Shown one piece after another: positions 1 through 6,480 of a stretch of 6,480 bases of DNA. The first letter of the stretch is position 1. The number at the start of each line of letters is the position of its first letter. Below the pieces are notes generated by a model that made no database searches, was not told where the DNA came from, and worked only from the letters and a program-made list of their open reading frames with translations. Position numbers and translations under genes: made by a program. This DNA is from an uncultured Clostridia bacterium (GTDB lineage Bacteria > Bacillota > Clostridia > Oscillospirales > Acutalibacteraceae), in the NCBI GenBank assembly GCA_947165615.1, contig CAMVBD010000086.1:1-6480 (forward strand). The letters run 5' to 3'.

Positions 1-35
1 TTCGTGCAGTACAAGTGAAAAACGGCAGTTTTTTC

Positions 36-65
36 AAAAAAATAGCGATTCTTCCAAAAAGTTTT
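36..65 (+). promoter_or_regulatory. possible UP element / A-T tracts upstream of rnpB promoter
   Basis: A run of seven A (36-42) and the sequence AAAAAGTTTT (56-65) lie just upstream of the -35 box, in an otherwise GC-rich genome. With a start site near 110, bases 56-65 fall at about -54 to -45, where UP elements contact the RNA polymerase alpha subunit at strong stable-RNA promoters. The position and composition are seen directly; the function is inferred. The rest of bases 1-74 shows no gene or other signal I can support. Confidence 0.4.
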
Positions 66-74
66 CCGCAGCAT

Positions 75-103
75 TTGACAACTTGCGTGAAATCCTATAA
101 AAT
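75..103 (+). promoter_or_regulatory. sigma-70/sigma-A type promoter of rnpB
   Basis: A perfect -35 hexamer TTGACA (75-80) is followed after 17 bases by TAAAAT (98-103), one mismatch from the TATAAT consensus. An overlapping TATAAA (96-101) would give a 15-base spacer and is less likely. The predicted start is near base 110, which matches the expected 5' end of RNase P RNA. A strong housekeeping promoter is what a constitutive stable RNA needs. Confidence 0.87.
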
Positions 104-109
104 AGAAAA

Positions 110-448
110 GATGAGCAGACCGGACGGTCGCGGGCACGGCATGCCGTGCGTGAGGAAAGTCCGGGCTCCGCAGAGCAGGATAACGGCTAACGGCCGCCGA
201 GGGTGACCTTAAGGGAAAGTGCAACAGAGAGATACCGCCGGCAAATTGCCGGTAAGGGTGGAAAGGCGAGGTAAGAGCTCACCGGCAGAACGGAGACGTC
301 TCTGCCCTGTAAACCCTATCCGGAGCAACACCGACCGAAGTGGCTTGCTCGGCCTATACTTCAACGGGTGGCTGGAGCAAGGGAGCAATCTCTTGTCGAG
401 ATAGATGACCGCCTTCAAAGACAGAACCCGGCTTACAGTTCCGCTCGC
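110..448 (+). ncRNA. rnpB: RNase P RNA, class A (M1 RNA type)
   Basis: This is the catalytic RNA of ribonuclease P, which removes the 5' leader from precursor tRNAs together with the RnpA protein. The universally conserved blocks are present in order: GAGGAAAGTCCGGGCTC (152-168), AGTGCAACAGAGAGATA (218-234), the GGTAAGGGTG...GGTAAGAGCTCACC region (251-283) and ACAGAACCCGGCTTAC (421-436). Helix P4 forms between AAGTCCG (157-163) and CGGCTT (429-434), with the invariant bulged U at 160. P1 is GAGC (113-116) with GCTC (443-446). GGCAGA (284-289) pairs with TCTGCC (301-306) as a P12-type hairpin. GGGT (366-369) sits where L15 pairs with the tRNA CCA end. The overall plan is class A, not the Bacillus class B. 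P3 is a short hairpin made by a perfect palindrome (134-149). The exact ends are inferred from the promoter and P1, give or take a few bases. Confidence 0.97.
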
Positions 449-460
449 ACCCTGAAGACG

Positions 461-492
461 ACGCCTCATATACTGATATGAGGTGTTTTTTT
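461..492 (+). terminator. intrinsic terminator of rnpB
   Basis: The arms 461-471 and 476-486 form an 11-bp stem (one G-U pair, 463/484) around the tetraloop ACTG (472-475). The 3' side runs into seven T (486-492). It begins about 12 bases after the end of rnpB, as expected for release of the RNase P precursor transcript. The 3' arm contains GAGGTG (480-485), which can also serve as a Shine-Dalgarno sequence for the ATG at 493. Confidence 0.92.
480..485 (+). promoter_or_regulatory. putative ribosome binding site inside terminator stem
   Basis: GAGGTG matches the core of the anti-Shine-Dalgarno complement GGAGGTG and sits 7 bases before the ATG at 493. It is wholly contained in the 3' arm of the rnpB terminator hairpin, so in a read-through transcript the site would be paired and masked. 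It favours the start at 493 over the in-frame ATG at 478, which lies inside the hairpin. The function depends on the downstream ORF being real. Confidence 0.4.
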
Positions 493-930
493 ATGATCCG
501 CTCGTTTCTCTGCGCCGTTTGTCTGCTGTCTGCCCTCTACGGGCTTATTTCCGCCTTGCGGCGCGCCGTCTGCTTCTTTTTGGGCAGGGGGCTGCCGCTT
601 ATCAGGGTGCTGGACCTGACTCGGGACGGAGACCCGGCGCTGACCCTGTCGGCTCTTGCGGCTTACGACGCCGTAAAAGGGGAGCGTCCCCCGAAAACGC
701 TGGTCGTGCGCCGGAAGGAGGACCTTGCGCCTCTTTGCAAAAGCGGGGATGGAACGGAACCCGCGACTGTCCCGGAAATGGGACGGGGCGACCTGTATAC
801 TGTAAAATCGGATACGGCGGCGTCCGCCGGAAAGGAGTCCGAAGATGTTAAAACTGTTGCTCGGAACGGATCTGACCGCGAAGCGCTTATTCGTGGACGA
901 GACCGTCATGCGCGAACTGGACGCAGGTAA
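493..930 (+). CDS. hypothetical small membrane-anchored protein (uncertain)
   Basis: I do not recognise this 145-residue ORF. The N-terminus has one hydrophobic segment (about residues 5-22, followed by Arg-Arg at 23-24). A second stretch resembles a small alpha/beta domain, with hydrophobic strands near LIRVLDL and KTLVVRR (about residues 36-75). The start at 493 has GAGGTG at a 7-base spacing. By my hand count, about 75% of third positions are G/C over the first 85 codons, falling to roughly 60% in the next 32; the last 86 bases lie inside addB. So the first half looks coding, while the tail may be unconserved or misframed. A one-base frameshift near the GGGG run at 745-748 would end the protein at the TAA at 803-805, about 40 bases before addB. 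Its position between rnpB and addB suggests co-transcription with addBA, but nothing in the sequence links it to repair. Confidence 0.45.
   Translation: MIRSFLCAVCLLSALYGLISALRRAVCFFLGRGLPLIRVLDLTRDGDPALTLSALAAYDAVKGERPPKTLVVRRKEDLAPLCKSGDGTEPATVPEMGRGDLYTVKSDTAASAGKESEDVKTVARNGSDREALIRGRDRHARTGRR
831..837 (+). promoter_or_regulatory. Shine-Dalgarno site of addB
   Basis: AAAGGAG lies 7 bases upstream of the ATG at 845. This strong, well-spaced site fixes the addB start. It lies within the preceding ORF, so the two would be read in overlapping frames if both are translated. Confidence 0.85.
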
Positions 931-3900
931 AAAGGTCCGGCTGGTGGTCCCGGAACAGGAAAATTTCAACCGTGACCGCAGACTGATGGAAGTCTACGGC
1001 GAAAAAAAGGCAAACCTCTGCCGAACGACCTCGTTTACCCATTTTACGGGGGAGTTTTTGGAGGAAAAGGGGATTCCGGTGCGTCCCAAAACCGACCGCG
1101 CGGGGCAGGCGCTGTTTATGAGTCTGGCGCTGTCCGCCTGCAAGGACGACCTCCGGTATTTCGCCCGCTATGACCGGCGCCCCGCGTCGCTGGAGCTCTT
1201 GACGGCGTTTTACCGGGAGATGAAATACGCAGGGCTCGGCCCCGACGCGCTGCAAAAAACCGGCGAGGTGCTTTCGGGCTCCCTGCAGGCCAAAACGCGG
1301 GAACTTTACACGGTTTTTTCGGCTTACGAGGGCCTTGTGACCGCGCGTTTTTCCGACGAAAACGACGACCTGATGACGGCCGCCGACCTTCTGCTGTCCT
1401 CGGACGACCTTCGGGAAACTACCTTTTATTTTGACGATTTCAGGGGCTTTACCGCGCCGCAGATGGCGTTTTTGTCCGCGCTCATGCGCGTTTCGGCAGG
1501 CGTCGTCGTCAGCCTGCCCACCGGCGCCGCTTCAGATCCCACGGCGACGCACTTTGCCCACGCCTTAAAAAACCGCGCGGAACTGGTCGACGCGGCGCGC
1601 GCCGCCGGTATCCCCGTATTTGAAGAGACTGTCCCCGTGCGCGCCGGCGGGGGGCTTGCCGTTTTACGGCGCGACCTGTTTAACGAAGCGGCGCCCGGCG
1701 AGGAGCCGACGCCCGCCGATATTACGATCCTCAAAACGGCCGACCGGTACGAGGAGTGCGATCTGATCGCCGCCGCCTGCAACGAGCTGCTGACCTCGAA
1801 CGCCTGCCGCGCCAGAGACGTCGCGGTGCTGTACCGGGACGAAAGCCTGACGCCGGTGCTTTTGTCCGCCATGAAAAAATACGGCGTCCCGGCCTACGCC
1901 GACCGCCGCCGCGCCATGATCACCTATCCGCTGGTGAGAATGCTGTTGTCCGCCGTGACCCTTGCCGCCGACGGCTTTGACACCGAAACGCTGTTTTCCT
2001 ATCTCAAAACGGACGTCGCGGGGGTTACGATGGAAGAGACCGCCGCCCTCGAAAACTACGTCTACCGCTGGCAGATTACGGGCAAGGGCTGGGAGACCCC
2101 CTTTACCGCGTCCCCCTCGGGCTTCGGCGCGGCATTAAGCGACGAGGACGAGGCGGTTTTGTCCGAACTCAACGCTATCCGCGAGCGGGTCGTCGCGCCG
2201 CTGAAAAAACTGCGCCGCCGCCTTCACGCGGGCACGGGAAAGACCGACGCCGAGGCCGTTTTTCTGTTCCTAAAGGAGACGAAGGCGGACGAGCATTTTC
2301 TGGCAGCCGCCGAAAGGCTTGCCGAGAGCGGAGAGGAGAGCGAAGCCCTTGCCTACGCCGGGGTCTGGGACCGGTGCATGGACGCCCTCGACACGCTTTC
2401 GGGCGCCGTGGGCGATGAAAGCCTCCTGCCCGGACGTTTCCGCGATCTGCTGGAGGTCCTGTTCGGCGTGGATTCCGTCGGCAGCGTGCCGCCGGGGATC
2501 GACCGGGTCCAGTGCGGGGACGTGGGACGCGCGCGCCCGCTTTCGCCCCGGTTTTTGTTCCTTCCCGGCTTTACGGAGGGGACGTATCCGCGCGTTTCAG
2601 GCGGAAACCTGCTGTCCTCCAAAGAACTGCGCACGCTCTCGGACGCCGAATTCGATCTGCGCCGCCGTCCCGAGGACGTGTACGAGGAAGAAAAACTCAT
2701 CGCTTTTACGGCGCTGACCGACGCCGAGGAAAAACTCTGGATCGGCCTTCCCGCCGGCACCGTGACCGGCGACCCCCTGCCGCCGTCCGGCTTTTTGGCG
2801 GATATCGAGGCGCTGTTTACGTCTCTGAACGAGGTGCGCGCCGCCGATCTGCCGGAGGCAAAACGCGCCCTGACGCCCGACGCCGCCTTTGAGCGGCTGG
2901 CGGGGCTGACCGGCGACCCCGGGGCGGACAAGGCCGTCCTCAAGGCCGCCGTCTCGTTGGAGGAAGAAAAAGAACGCGCGCTCAAAAGCGCCGAGCGCGG
3001 CGTTGACGGCGTCTTCCGGGACCCCGCCGCCGCGAAAGACCTGTTTGGAAATACGCTTTACATGTCCGCATCCAAGGCCGAGGGGTATCACAACTGTCCC
3101 TTTGCGTTTTTGTGCCGCTACGGCCTCGGCGCCGACAAGATCGAGGTCGCCCGCATCGACGCCCGCATAAACGGCCTTGTCGTGCATGAGGCGCTCGAAA
3201 AGATCCTTGCCTCCCACAGGGGCGAAAGCCTGACGCAAATCCCGCCCGCGCAGCTAAAGGCTGAGGTCGACGCGGCAGTCTCCGCCTACATCGAACAAAA
3301 CCTTTCCGGAAAGGACAATCTTTCCCCGGCGGTGCTGCGCTCGCTTGATCGCGTGCGGGACGATATTTTCGGCATTTTGTCCGTCATCCGCAGCGAGGCG
3401 GGCGTTACCGATTTTCGGATGCGCGATATGGAACTGAAGATCGGCGACCCCGAATACGGCGTTCCGGCCTACGTCCTGCCGCTGGCGGACGGCGCAAAAA
3501 TCGTGCTGACCGGAAGCGTGGACCGCGTTGATGTTATGGACAAGGACGGCAAAACCTATCTGCGCGTCGTCGACTACAAGACCGGCGGCAAGGAATTCCG
3601 TCTGTCGGACGTCTTTGAGGGCGTCAATATGCAAATGCTGCTGTATCTATTCGCCCTGTGCAAAAACGGAAAAGCGCGCTACGGCGACGCGCTTCCCGCC
3701 GGCATCCTCTACGTCCCGGCAAAAACCGCCGGCGAGACCGTCGGACGGCGCGCCGACGCCGGACAGATCGCGGACCTGCGCTTAAAAAACGGGCGAATGA
3801 ACGGCATGCTCCTGTCCGACCCCGACGTCATCCGAGGCATGGAGCGGGACGCGGCGGGCGTTTACGTCAACGCCGGCATCAATGAGGACGGCAGCCTGAA

Positions 3901-4165
3901 TGGGAACCTGCTCTCCGCCGCCGATTTTGAGCGCCTGAACCGCTATACGGACGAAAAACTGCGCGACACCGGCGACGCGATCCGCAAGGGAGCGTTCCCG
4001 GTCAGTCCCCTCGACAACGGCAAGCACCTTGCCTGCGACTACTGTCCCTACAAGGTCGTGTGCCTCAGAGAGGACGACGGACCCTACCGGAAGATCCGGA
4101 CCATGAAACACGACGACGCGGTCGAATTATTAAGGGAGGAGGCGAAGGAGCATGCCGACGCGTAA
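845..4165 (+). CDS. addB: ATP-dependent helicase/deoxyribonuclease subunit B (AddB)
   Basis: AddB is the second nuclease subunit of the cytoplasmic AddAB helicase-nuclease, which resects double-strand breaks for RecA-dependent repair. At 1106 residues it is near the usual family length. The inactive helicase-like half shows family landmarks: VPEQENFNRDRR (35-46), FYFDDFRGFTAPQ (194-206), the RARDVAVLYRD region (322-332) and LPGFTEGTYPR (573-583). The C-terminal RecB-type nuclease carries H781 (VVHEALE), D893 (GSVDRVD), D910 and K912 (DYKTG), and Q930/Y934 (QMLLY). Four cysteines, C751 (NCPF) and C1064/C1067/C1073 (a CX2CX5C motif), match the family's Fe-S cluster that staples the nuclease domain. 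The oddity is the N-terminal P-loop, which reads GTDLTAKR (7-14) instead of the GRAGSGKS type; only G7 and K13 remain. The start is supported by AAAGGAG and by the family N-terminus. The gene overlaps addA by 14 bases. Confidence 0.98.
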   Translation: MLKLLLGTDLTAKRLFVDETVMRELDAGKKVRLVVPEQENFNRDRRLMEVYGEKKANLCRTTSFTHFTGEFLEEKGIPVRPKTDRAGQALFMSLALSACKDDLRYFARYDRRPASLELLTAFYREMKYAGLGPDALQKTGEVLSGSLQAKTRELYTVFSAYEGLVTARFSDENDDLMTAADLLLSSDDLRETTFYFDDFRGFTAPQMAFLSALMRVSAGVVVSLPTGAASDPTATHFAHALKNRAELVDAARAAGIPVFEETVPVRAGGGLAVLRRDLFNEAAPGEEPTPADITILKTADRYEECDLIAAACNELLTSNACRARDVAVLYRDESLTPVLLSAMKKYGVPAYADRRRAMITYPLVRMLLSAVTLAADGFDTETLFSYLKTDVAGVTMEETAALENYVYRWQITGKGWETPFTASPSGFGAALSDEDEAVLSELNAIRERVVAPLKKLRRRLHAGTGKTDAEAVFLFLKETKADEHFLAAAERLAESGEESEALAYAGVWDRCMDALDTLSGAVGDESLLPGRFRDLLEVLFGVDSVGSVPPGIDRVQCGDVGRARPLSPRFLFLPGFTEGTYPRVSGGNLLSSKELRTLSDAEFDLRRRPEDVYEEEKLIAFTALTDAEEKLWIGLPAGTVTGDPLPPSGFLADIEALFTSLNEVRAADLPEAKRALTPDAAFERLAGLTGDPGADKAVLKAAVSLEEEKERALKSAERGVDGVFRDPAAAKDLFGNTLYMSASKAEGYHNCPFAFLCRYGLGADKIEVARIDARINGLVVHEALEKILASHRGESLTQIPPAQLKAEVDAAVSAYIEQNLSGKDNLSPAVLRSLDRVRDDIFGILSVIRSEAGVTDFRMRDMELKIGDPEYGVPAYVLPLADGAKIVLTGSVDRVDVMDKDGKTYLRVVDYKTGGKEFRLSDVFEGVNMQMLLYLFALCKNGKARYGDALPAGILYVPAKTAGETVGRRADAGQIADLRLKNGRMNGMLLSDPDVIRGMERDAAGVYVNAGINEDGSLNGNLLSAADFERLNRYTDEKLRDTGDAIRKGAFPVSPLDNGKHLACDYCPYKVVCLREDDGPYRKIRTMKHDDAVELLREEAKEHADA
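4134..4142 (+). promoter_or_regulatory. Shine-Dalgarno site of addA within addB
   Basis: GGGAGGAGG ends 9 bases before the addA ATG at 4152. A second purine run, AAGGAG (4145-4150), is too close to the ATG to be the main site. Both lie in the last codons of addB, so ribosomes finishing addB at 4165 are positioned to reinitiate on addA. This is a translational coupling arrangement that would help keep the two subunits balanced. Confidence 0.85.
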
Positions 4166-6480
4166 CTGGACCCCCGATCAGAAAAACGCCATCGAGGCGA
4201 GAAGCGGCTCGCTGCTTGTCTCCGCCGCCGCGGGCTCCGGCAAAACCAGCGTCCTTGTGGAGCGCATCGTCCGGCGTATGCTGGACGAGACCGACCCCTG
4301 CCCGCCCGACGCCCTTCTTGTCGTCACGTTTACCGCCGCCGCGGCGGGCGAAATGCGGCAGCGCATCCTCTCCCGCCTCAAAAAACTGTCCCGCGAGCCC
4401 GAAATGCGCGACGCCGTGCGCCGGCTGATCCCGCGCCTTGGGGAAATGACCGTTTCCACCATGGACTCCTTCTGCATGGACCTTGTTCGGCACGAGCACG
4501 CCGCCGCCGGGCTCGATCCCGATTTTGGCATTATGGACGACGGGGAGGAAAAGGCGCTCAAGCACGCCGTCGCCATGGCTGTCATCGAGGACGCCTACGT
4601 TTCCGGCGACCCCGGTTTTCTGACGCTGGCAAGGCTATTTACCAAGGGGCGCGACGACGCCGAGCTTGTCGGCGGCATTCTCTATCTCTCGGACTTTTCC
4701 ATGAGCGAGCCGGACCCCGCCGCCTGGCTCAGACGTGTCGCGGACGAATACGTCTCCCGTCCGGCGGGGGAGAGCGTCTGGGGAAAAGAACTTCTCGGAC
4801 GGATCGCGGACGGCGCTCAGTACTGCCTGCGTCTGTCCGAGGGCGCGAAGGCGGACATTGCGGGCGAAGACAAGTTGGAAGAAAAATTCGGCGGCCTCTT
4901 TATTCTCATCTCCGACCGGGCAAAGGACCTGCGCGCCGCCGCGAAAACCGGGGACTGGGACGAAACGCTGTCCCGGCTCGACGCTCTGAACGCCGCCGCC
5001 CGCGCCCGCTTTGACGCGCCGAAGGGCTATAAGGACCATCCGCAGAAGGTGGCGGCAGGGGAGAAAAAGAGCCGGATCAAAAGCGTCCTCGAGGGTCTTT
5101 TGGATCTTGCGCCCGCGACCGAGGCCGAGCACGCCGAGGACATCGCGGCGCTTTCACCCGCCGCAAACGCTCTGATTGCAGCCGTTCTCGCGTTCAACGA
5201 CCGGCTGCTGGAGGAAAAGAAGCGCCTGGGTCGCTTCTCCTTTGCGGATATCGAACATTTTACGGCGAACCTCCTGTGTGACGCCGCCGCTCCCGACCAA
5301 AAAACGGACCTTGCCCGCGAGCTGTCGGCGGGGTACCGCGAGATCCTCATCGACGAGTACCAGGACACCAACCGCCTGCAGGACGCCATCTTCTCCGCCC
5401 TGTCAAAAAACGGGGAAAACCTCTTTACCGTCGGCGACGTCAAGCAAAGCATCTACCGCTTCCGGCTTGCAAGCCCCGAGATCTTTCTGGAACGAGCCGA
5501 AGCCTATCCGCTTTATTCTGAGCATCCGGACGAAAAGCGGGCTAAAATTTTGCTCGACGCCAATTTCCGCAGCCGAAAGGGCGTTACAAACGCGGTAAAC
5601 CGGGTCTTTCGGTCCATCATGAGCAAAACGGTCGGCGAAATGGACTACACCGAGGAGCAGTGGCTGCGCCCCGCCGCCGACTATCCGGAGCGGGACGCGC
5701 CCGACGTCTCCTTCTATATGGTGGACCGGGACAAAGCCGTCTCCGCCGCCGAAGCCGAGGCCGCTTTTGCCGCCGCATACATCGAGCAAAAGGTCAGGGA
5801 GGGCTTTCCGGTCGGGCGTCCGGGCGAAGAACGTCCCGCCGCGTACGGGGATTTCTGCATTCTTCTGCGCTCGGCAAAAACCACCGCCCCGGCGTTTGCC
5901 GAGGCCCTGCGCTCGCGCGGCATCCCGGTCACGCTCGACTCCAAGGACGGCTTTTTTGAGACCGCCGAGATCCGTATGGCCGTGTCACTCCTGCGGGCGG
6001 TCGACAATCCTTTGCGGGACCTCGACCTTCTGGCGTACATGCTCTCGCCCGTCGGCGGCTTTACGCCGGAAGAGGCCGCCGTCATCCGCGCCGGGGCCGC
6101 GGACGAACAAAACCGAAAAAAACGCGTGCCGCTCTGGTCCGCTCTGACGCTTGCCGCCGGGCGGGGAGACGCCAAGGCCGCCGCTTTTACGGCGACGCTG
6201 ATGCACTACCGGCATGCTGCCGCCGCCGCAACCGCCGCCGAGGTCGTCGGACGCGTTTATGACGAGACCACGCTCCTGCCCGCTGCCGCCGCCATGTCGG
6301 AGGGGTATCTCCGGGTCGGGAACCTGCGCGTTTTGTACGAGACCGCGCAGGCGTTTTCCGCTGACGGGCAGCGCCCGCTGTCGTCGTTTGTCCGCTATCT
6401 CGAGACGATGCAGGAAAACGATGCCAAGATCCCAAAGAGCGGCGCCGGAGCCGCGCAGAACAGCGTCAAAATCATGACGA
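4152..6480 (+). CDS. addA: ATP-dependent helicase/nuclease subunit A (AddA), 3' end missing
   Basis: AddA is the motor of the AddAB complex: a UvrD/Rep-type (SF1A) 3'-5' DNA helicase with a C-terminal RecB-family nuclease. The window holds the first 776 codons plus one base of a protein that is usually about 1200 residues. Visible motifs are the Q-motif-like WTPDQKNAI (6-14), Walker A AAAGSGKT (25-32), motif Ia VVTFTAAAAGEM (57-68), the Ib/Ic region STMDSFC (102-108), Walker B IDEYQDT (400-406), motif III VGDVKQSIYRFRLA (427-440) and motif IV NFRSR (471-475). YGDFCILLRS (565-574) and SPVGGFTPEE (632-641) match conserved AddA blocks. The sequence stops after VKIMT, at the start of motif V (normally followed by an HKSKGLEFP-like stretch), so motifs V and VI and the nuclease domain lie outside. 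There is no frameshift or internal stop. The start follows a strong Shine-Dalgarno site and overlaps the end of addB by 14 bases. Confidence 0.98.
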   Translation, partial: MPTRNWTPDQKNAIEARSGSLLVSAAAGSGKTSVLVERIVRRMLDETDPCPPDALLVVTFTAAAAGEMRQRILSRLKKLSREPEMRDAVRRLIPRLGEMTVSTMDSFCMDLVRHEHAAAGLDPDFGIMDDGEEKALKHAVAMAVIEDAYVSGDPGFLTLARLFTKGRDDAELVGGILYLSDFSMSEPDPAAWLRRVADEYVSRPAGESVWGKELLGRIADGAQYCLRLSEGAKADIAGEDKLEEKFGGLFILISDRAKDLRAAAKTGDWDETLSRLDALNAAARARFDAPKGYKDHPQKVAAGEKKSRIKSVLEGLLDLAPATEAEHAEDIAALSPAANALIAAVLAFNDRLLEEKKRLGRFSFADIEHFTANLLCDAAAPDQKTDLARELSAGYREILIDEYQDTNRLQDAIFSALSKNGENLFTVGDVKQSIYRFRLASPEIFLERAEAYPLYSEHPDEKRAKILLDANFRSRKGVTNAVNRVFRSIMSKTVGEMDYTEEQWLRPAADYPERDAPDVSFYMVDRDKAVSAAEAEAAFAAAYIEQKVREGFPVGRPGEERPAAYGDFCILLRSAKTTAPAFAEALRSRGIPVTLDSKDGFFETAEIRMAVSLLRAVDNPLRDLDLLAYMLSPVGGFTPEEAAVIRAGAADEQNRKKRVPLWSALTLAAGRGDAKAAAFTATLMHYRHAAAAATAAEVVGRVYDETTLLPAAAAMSEGYLRVGNLRVLYETAQAFSADGQRPLSSFVRYLETMQENDAKIPKSGAGAAQNSVKIMT

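Noticed and set aside
16..36. A-rich stem (GAAAAAC / GTTTTTTC) as a terminator of an upstream gene
   Set aside because: The stem is nearly all A-T with a single G-C closing pair and is not followed by a T-tract, so it would be too weak.
15..206. A 63-codon + strand ORF at the left edge
   Set aside because: It runs through the rnpB promoter and into the conserved core of the RNase P RNA; the low-complexity start comes from A/T tracts.
209..469. ORFs on both strands inside rnpB (209-469 minus, 219-404 plus)
   Set aside because: They lie wholly within a structured RNA gene whose conserved blocks explain the sequence.
469..474. TATACT in the terminator loop region as a -10 box
   Set aside because: No -35-like hexamer lies 16-18 bases upstream, and the bases are accounted for by the hairpin stem and loop.
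483..851. Alternative frame (483-851) for the small ORF, ending in ATGTTAA over the addB start
   Set aside because: The neat 7-base overlap is attractive, but the start lies in the terminator stem with no ribosome site, the translation is Arg/Gly-rich without a membrane segment, and third-position G/C bias is poorer than in the 493 frame.
2353..3238. Long minus-strand ORFs opposite addB (2353-2985 and 2597-3238, over 200 codons each)
   Set aside because: High G/C at third codon positions suppresses stops on the opposite strand; the translations are Arg/Ser/Gly-rich with no recognisable domain, while addB in this stretch matches its family throughout.
4065..6435. Numerous ORFs in other frames across addA
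   Set aside because: They are shadows of a GC-rich coding frame; the addA frame is open from 4152 to the window end and carries all the expected helicase motifs.

Overview
The window looks like a chromosomal housekeeping segment from a GC-rich member of the Bacillota, most likely class Clostridia (inference; Oscillospirales-like is my best guess). The reasons are a class A (ancestral-type) RNase P RNA instead of the Bacillus class B form, an AddAB rather than RecBCD recombination nuclease, strong Shine-Dalgarno sites (AAAGGAG, GGAGGAGG), and mostly G/C third codon positions. I see no mobile element, CRISPR array, tRNA or phage gene.

Layout, all on the + strand. Bases 1-74 hold no gene, only A/T tracts that end in a possible UP element. 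A near-consensus sigma-70-type promoter (75-103) drives rnpB (about 110-448), which is closed by a strong intrinsic terminator (461-492). The 3' arm of that terminator carries a GAGGTG Shine-Dalgarno sequence placed for a small, unrecognised, putatively membrane-anchored ORF (493-930). That ORF's coding signal fades towards its end, and it overlaps the next gene. Then come addB (845-4165, complete) and addA (4152 to beyond the window end). These two overlap by 14 bases in different frames and are almost certainly translationally coupled.

AddA and AddB form one heterodimer that processes double-strand DNA breaks. AddA is the 3'-5' UvrD-type helicase motor and, in its missing C-terminal part, one nuclease. 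AddB supplies the second nuclease and an iron-sulfur cluster. The complex resects ends and loads RecA for repair. The AddB here has lost most of its N-terminal P-loop while keeping every nuclease and Fe-S residue, so it resembles the RexB branch in that respect. I found no novel defence or mobile system. The points most worth a second look are the terminator/ribosome-site overlap, the small ORF between rnpB and addB, and the degenerate AddB P-loop.
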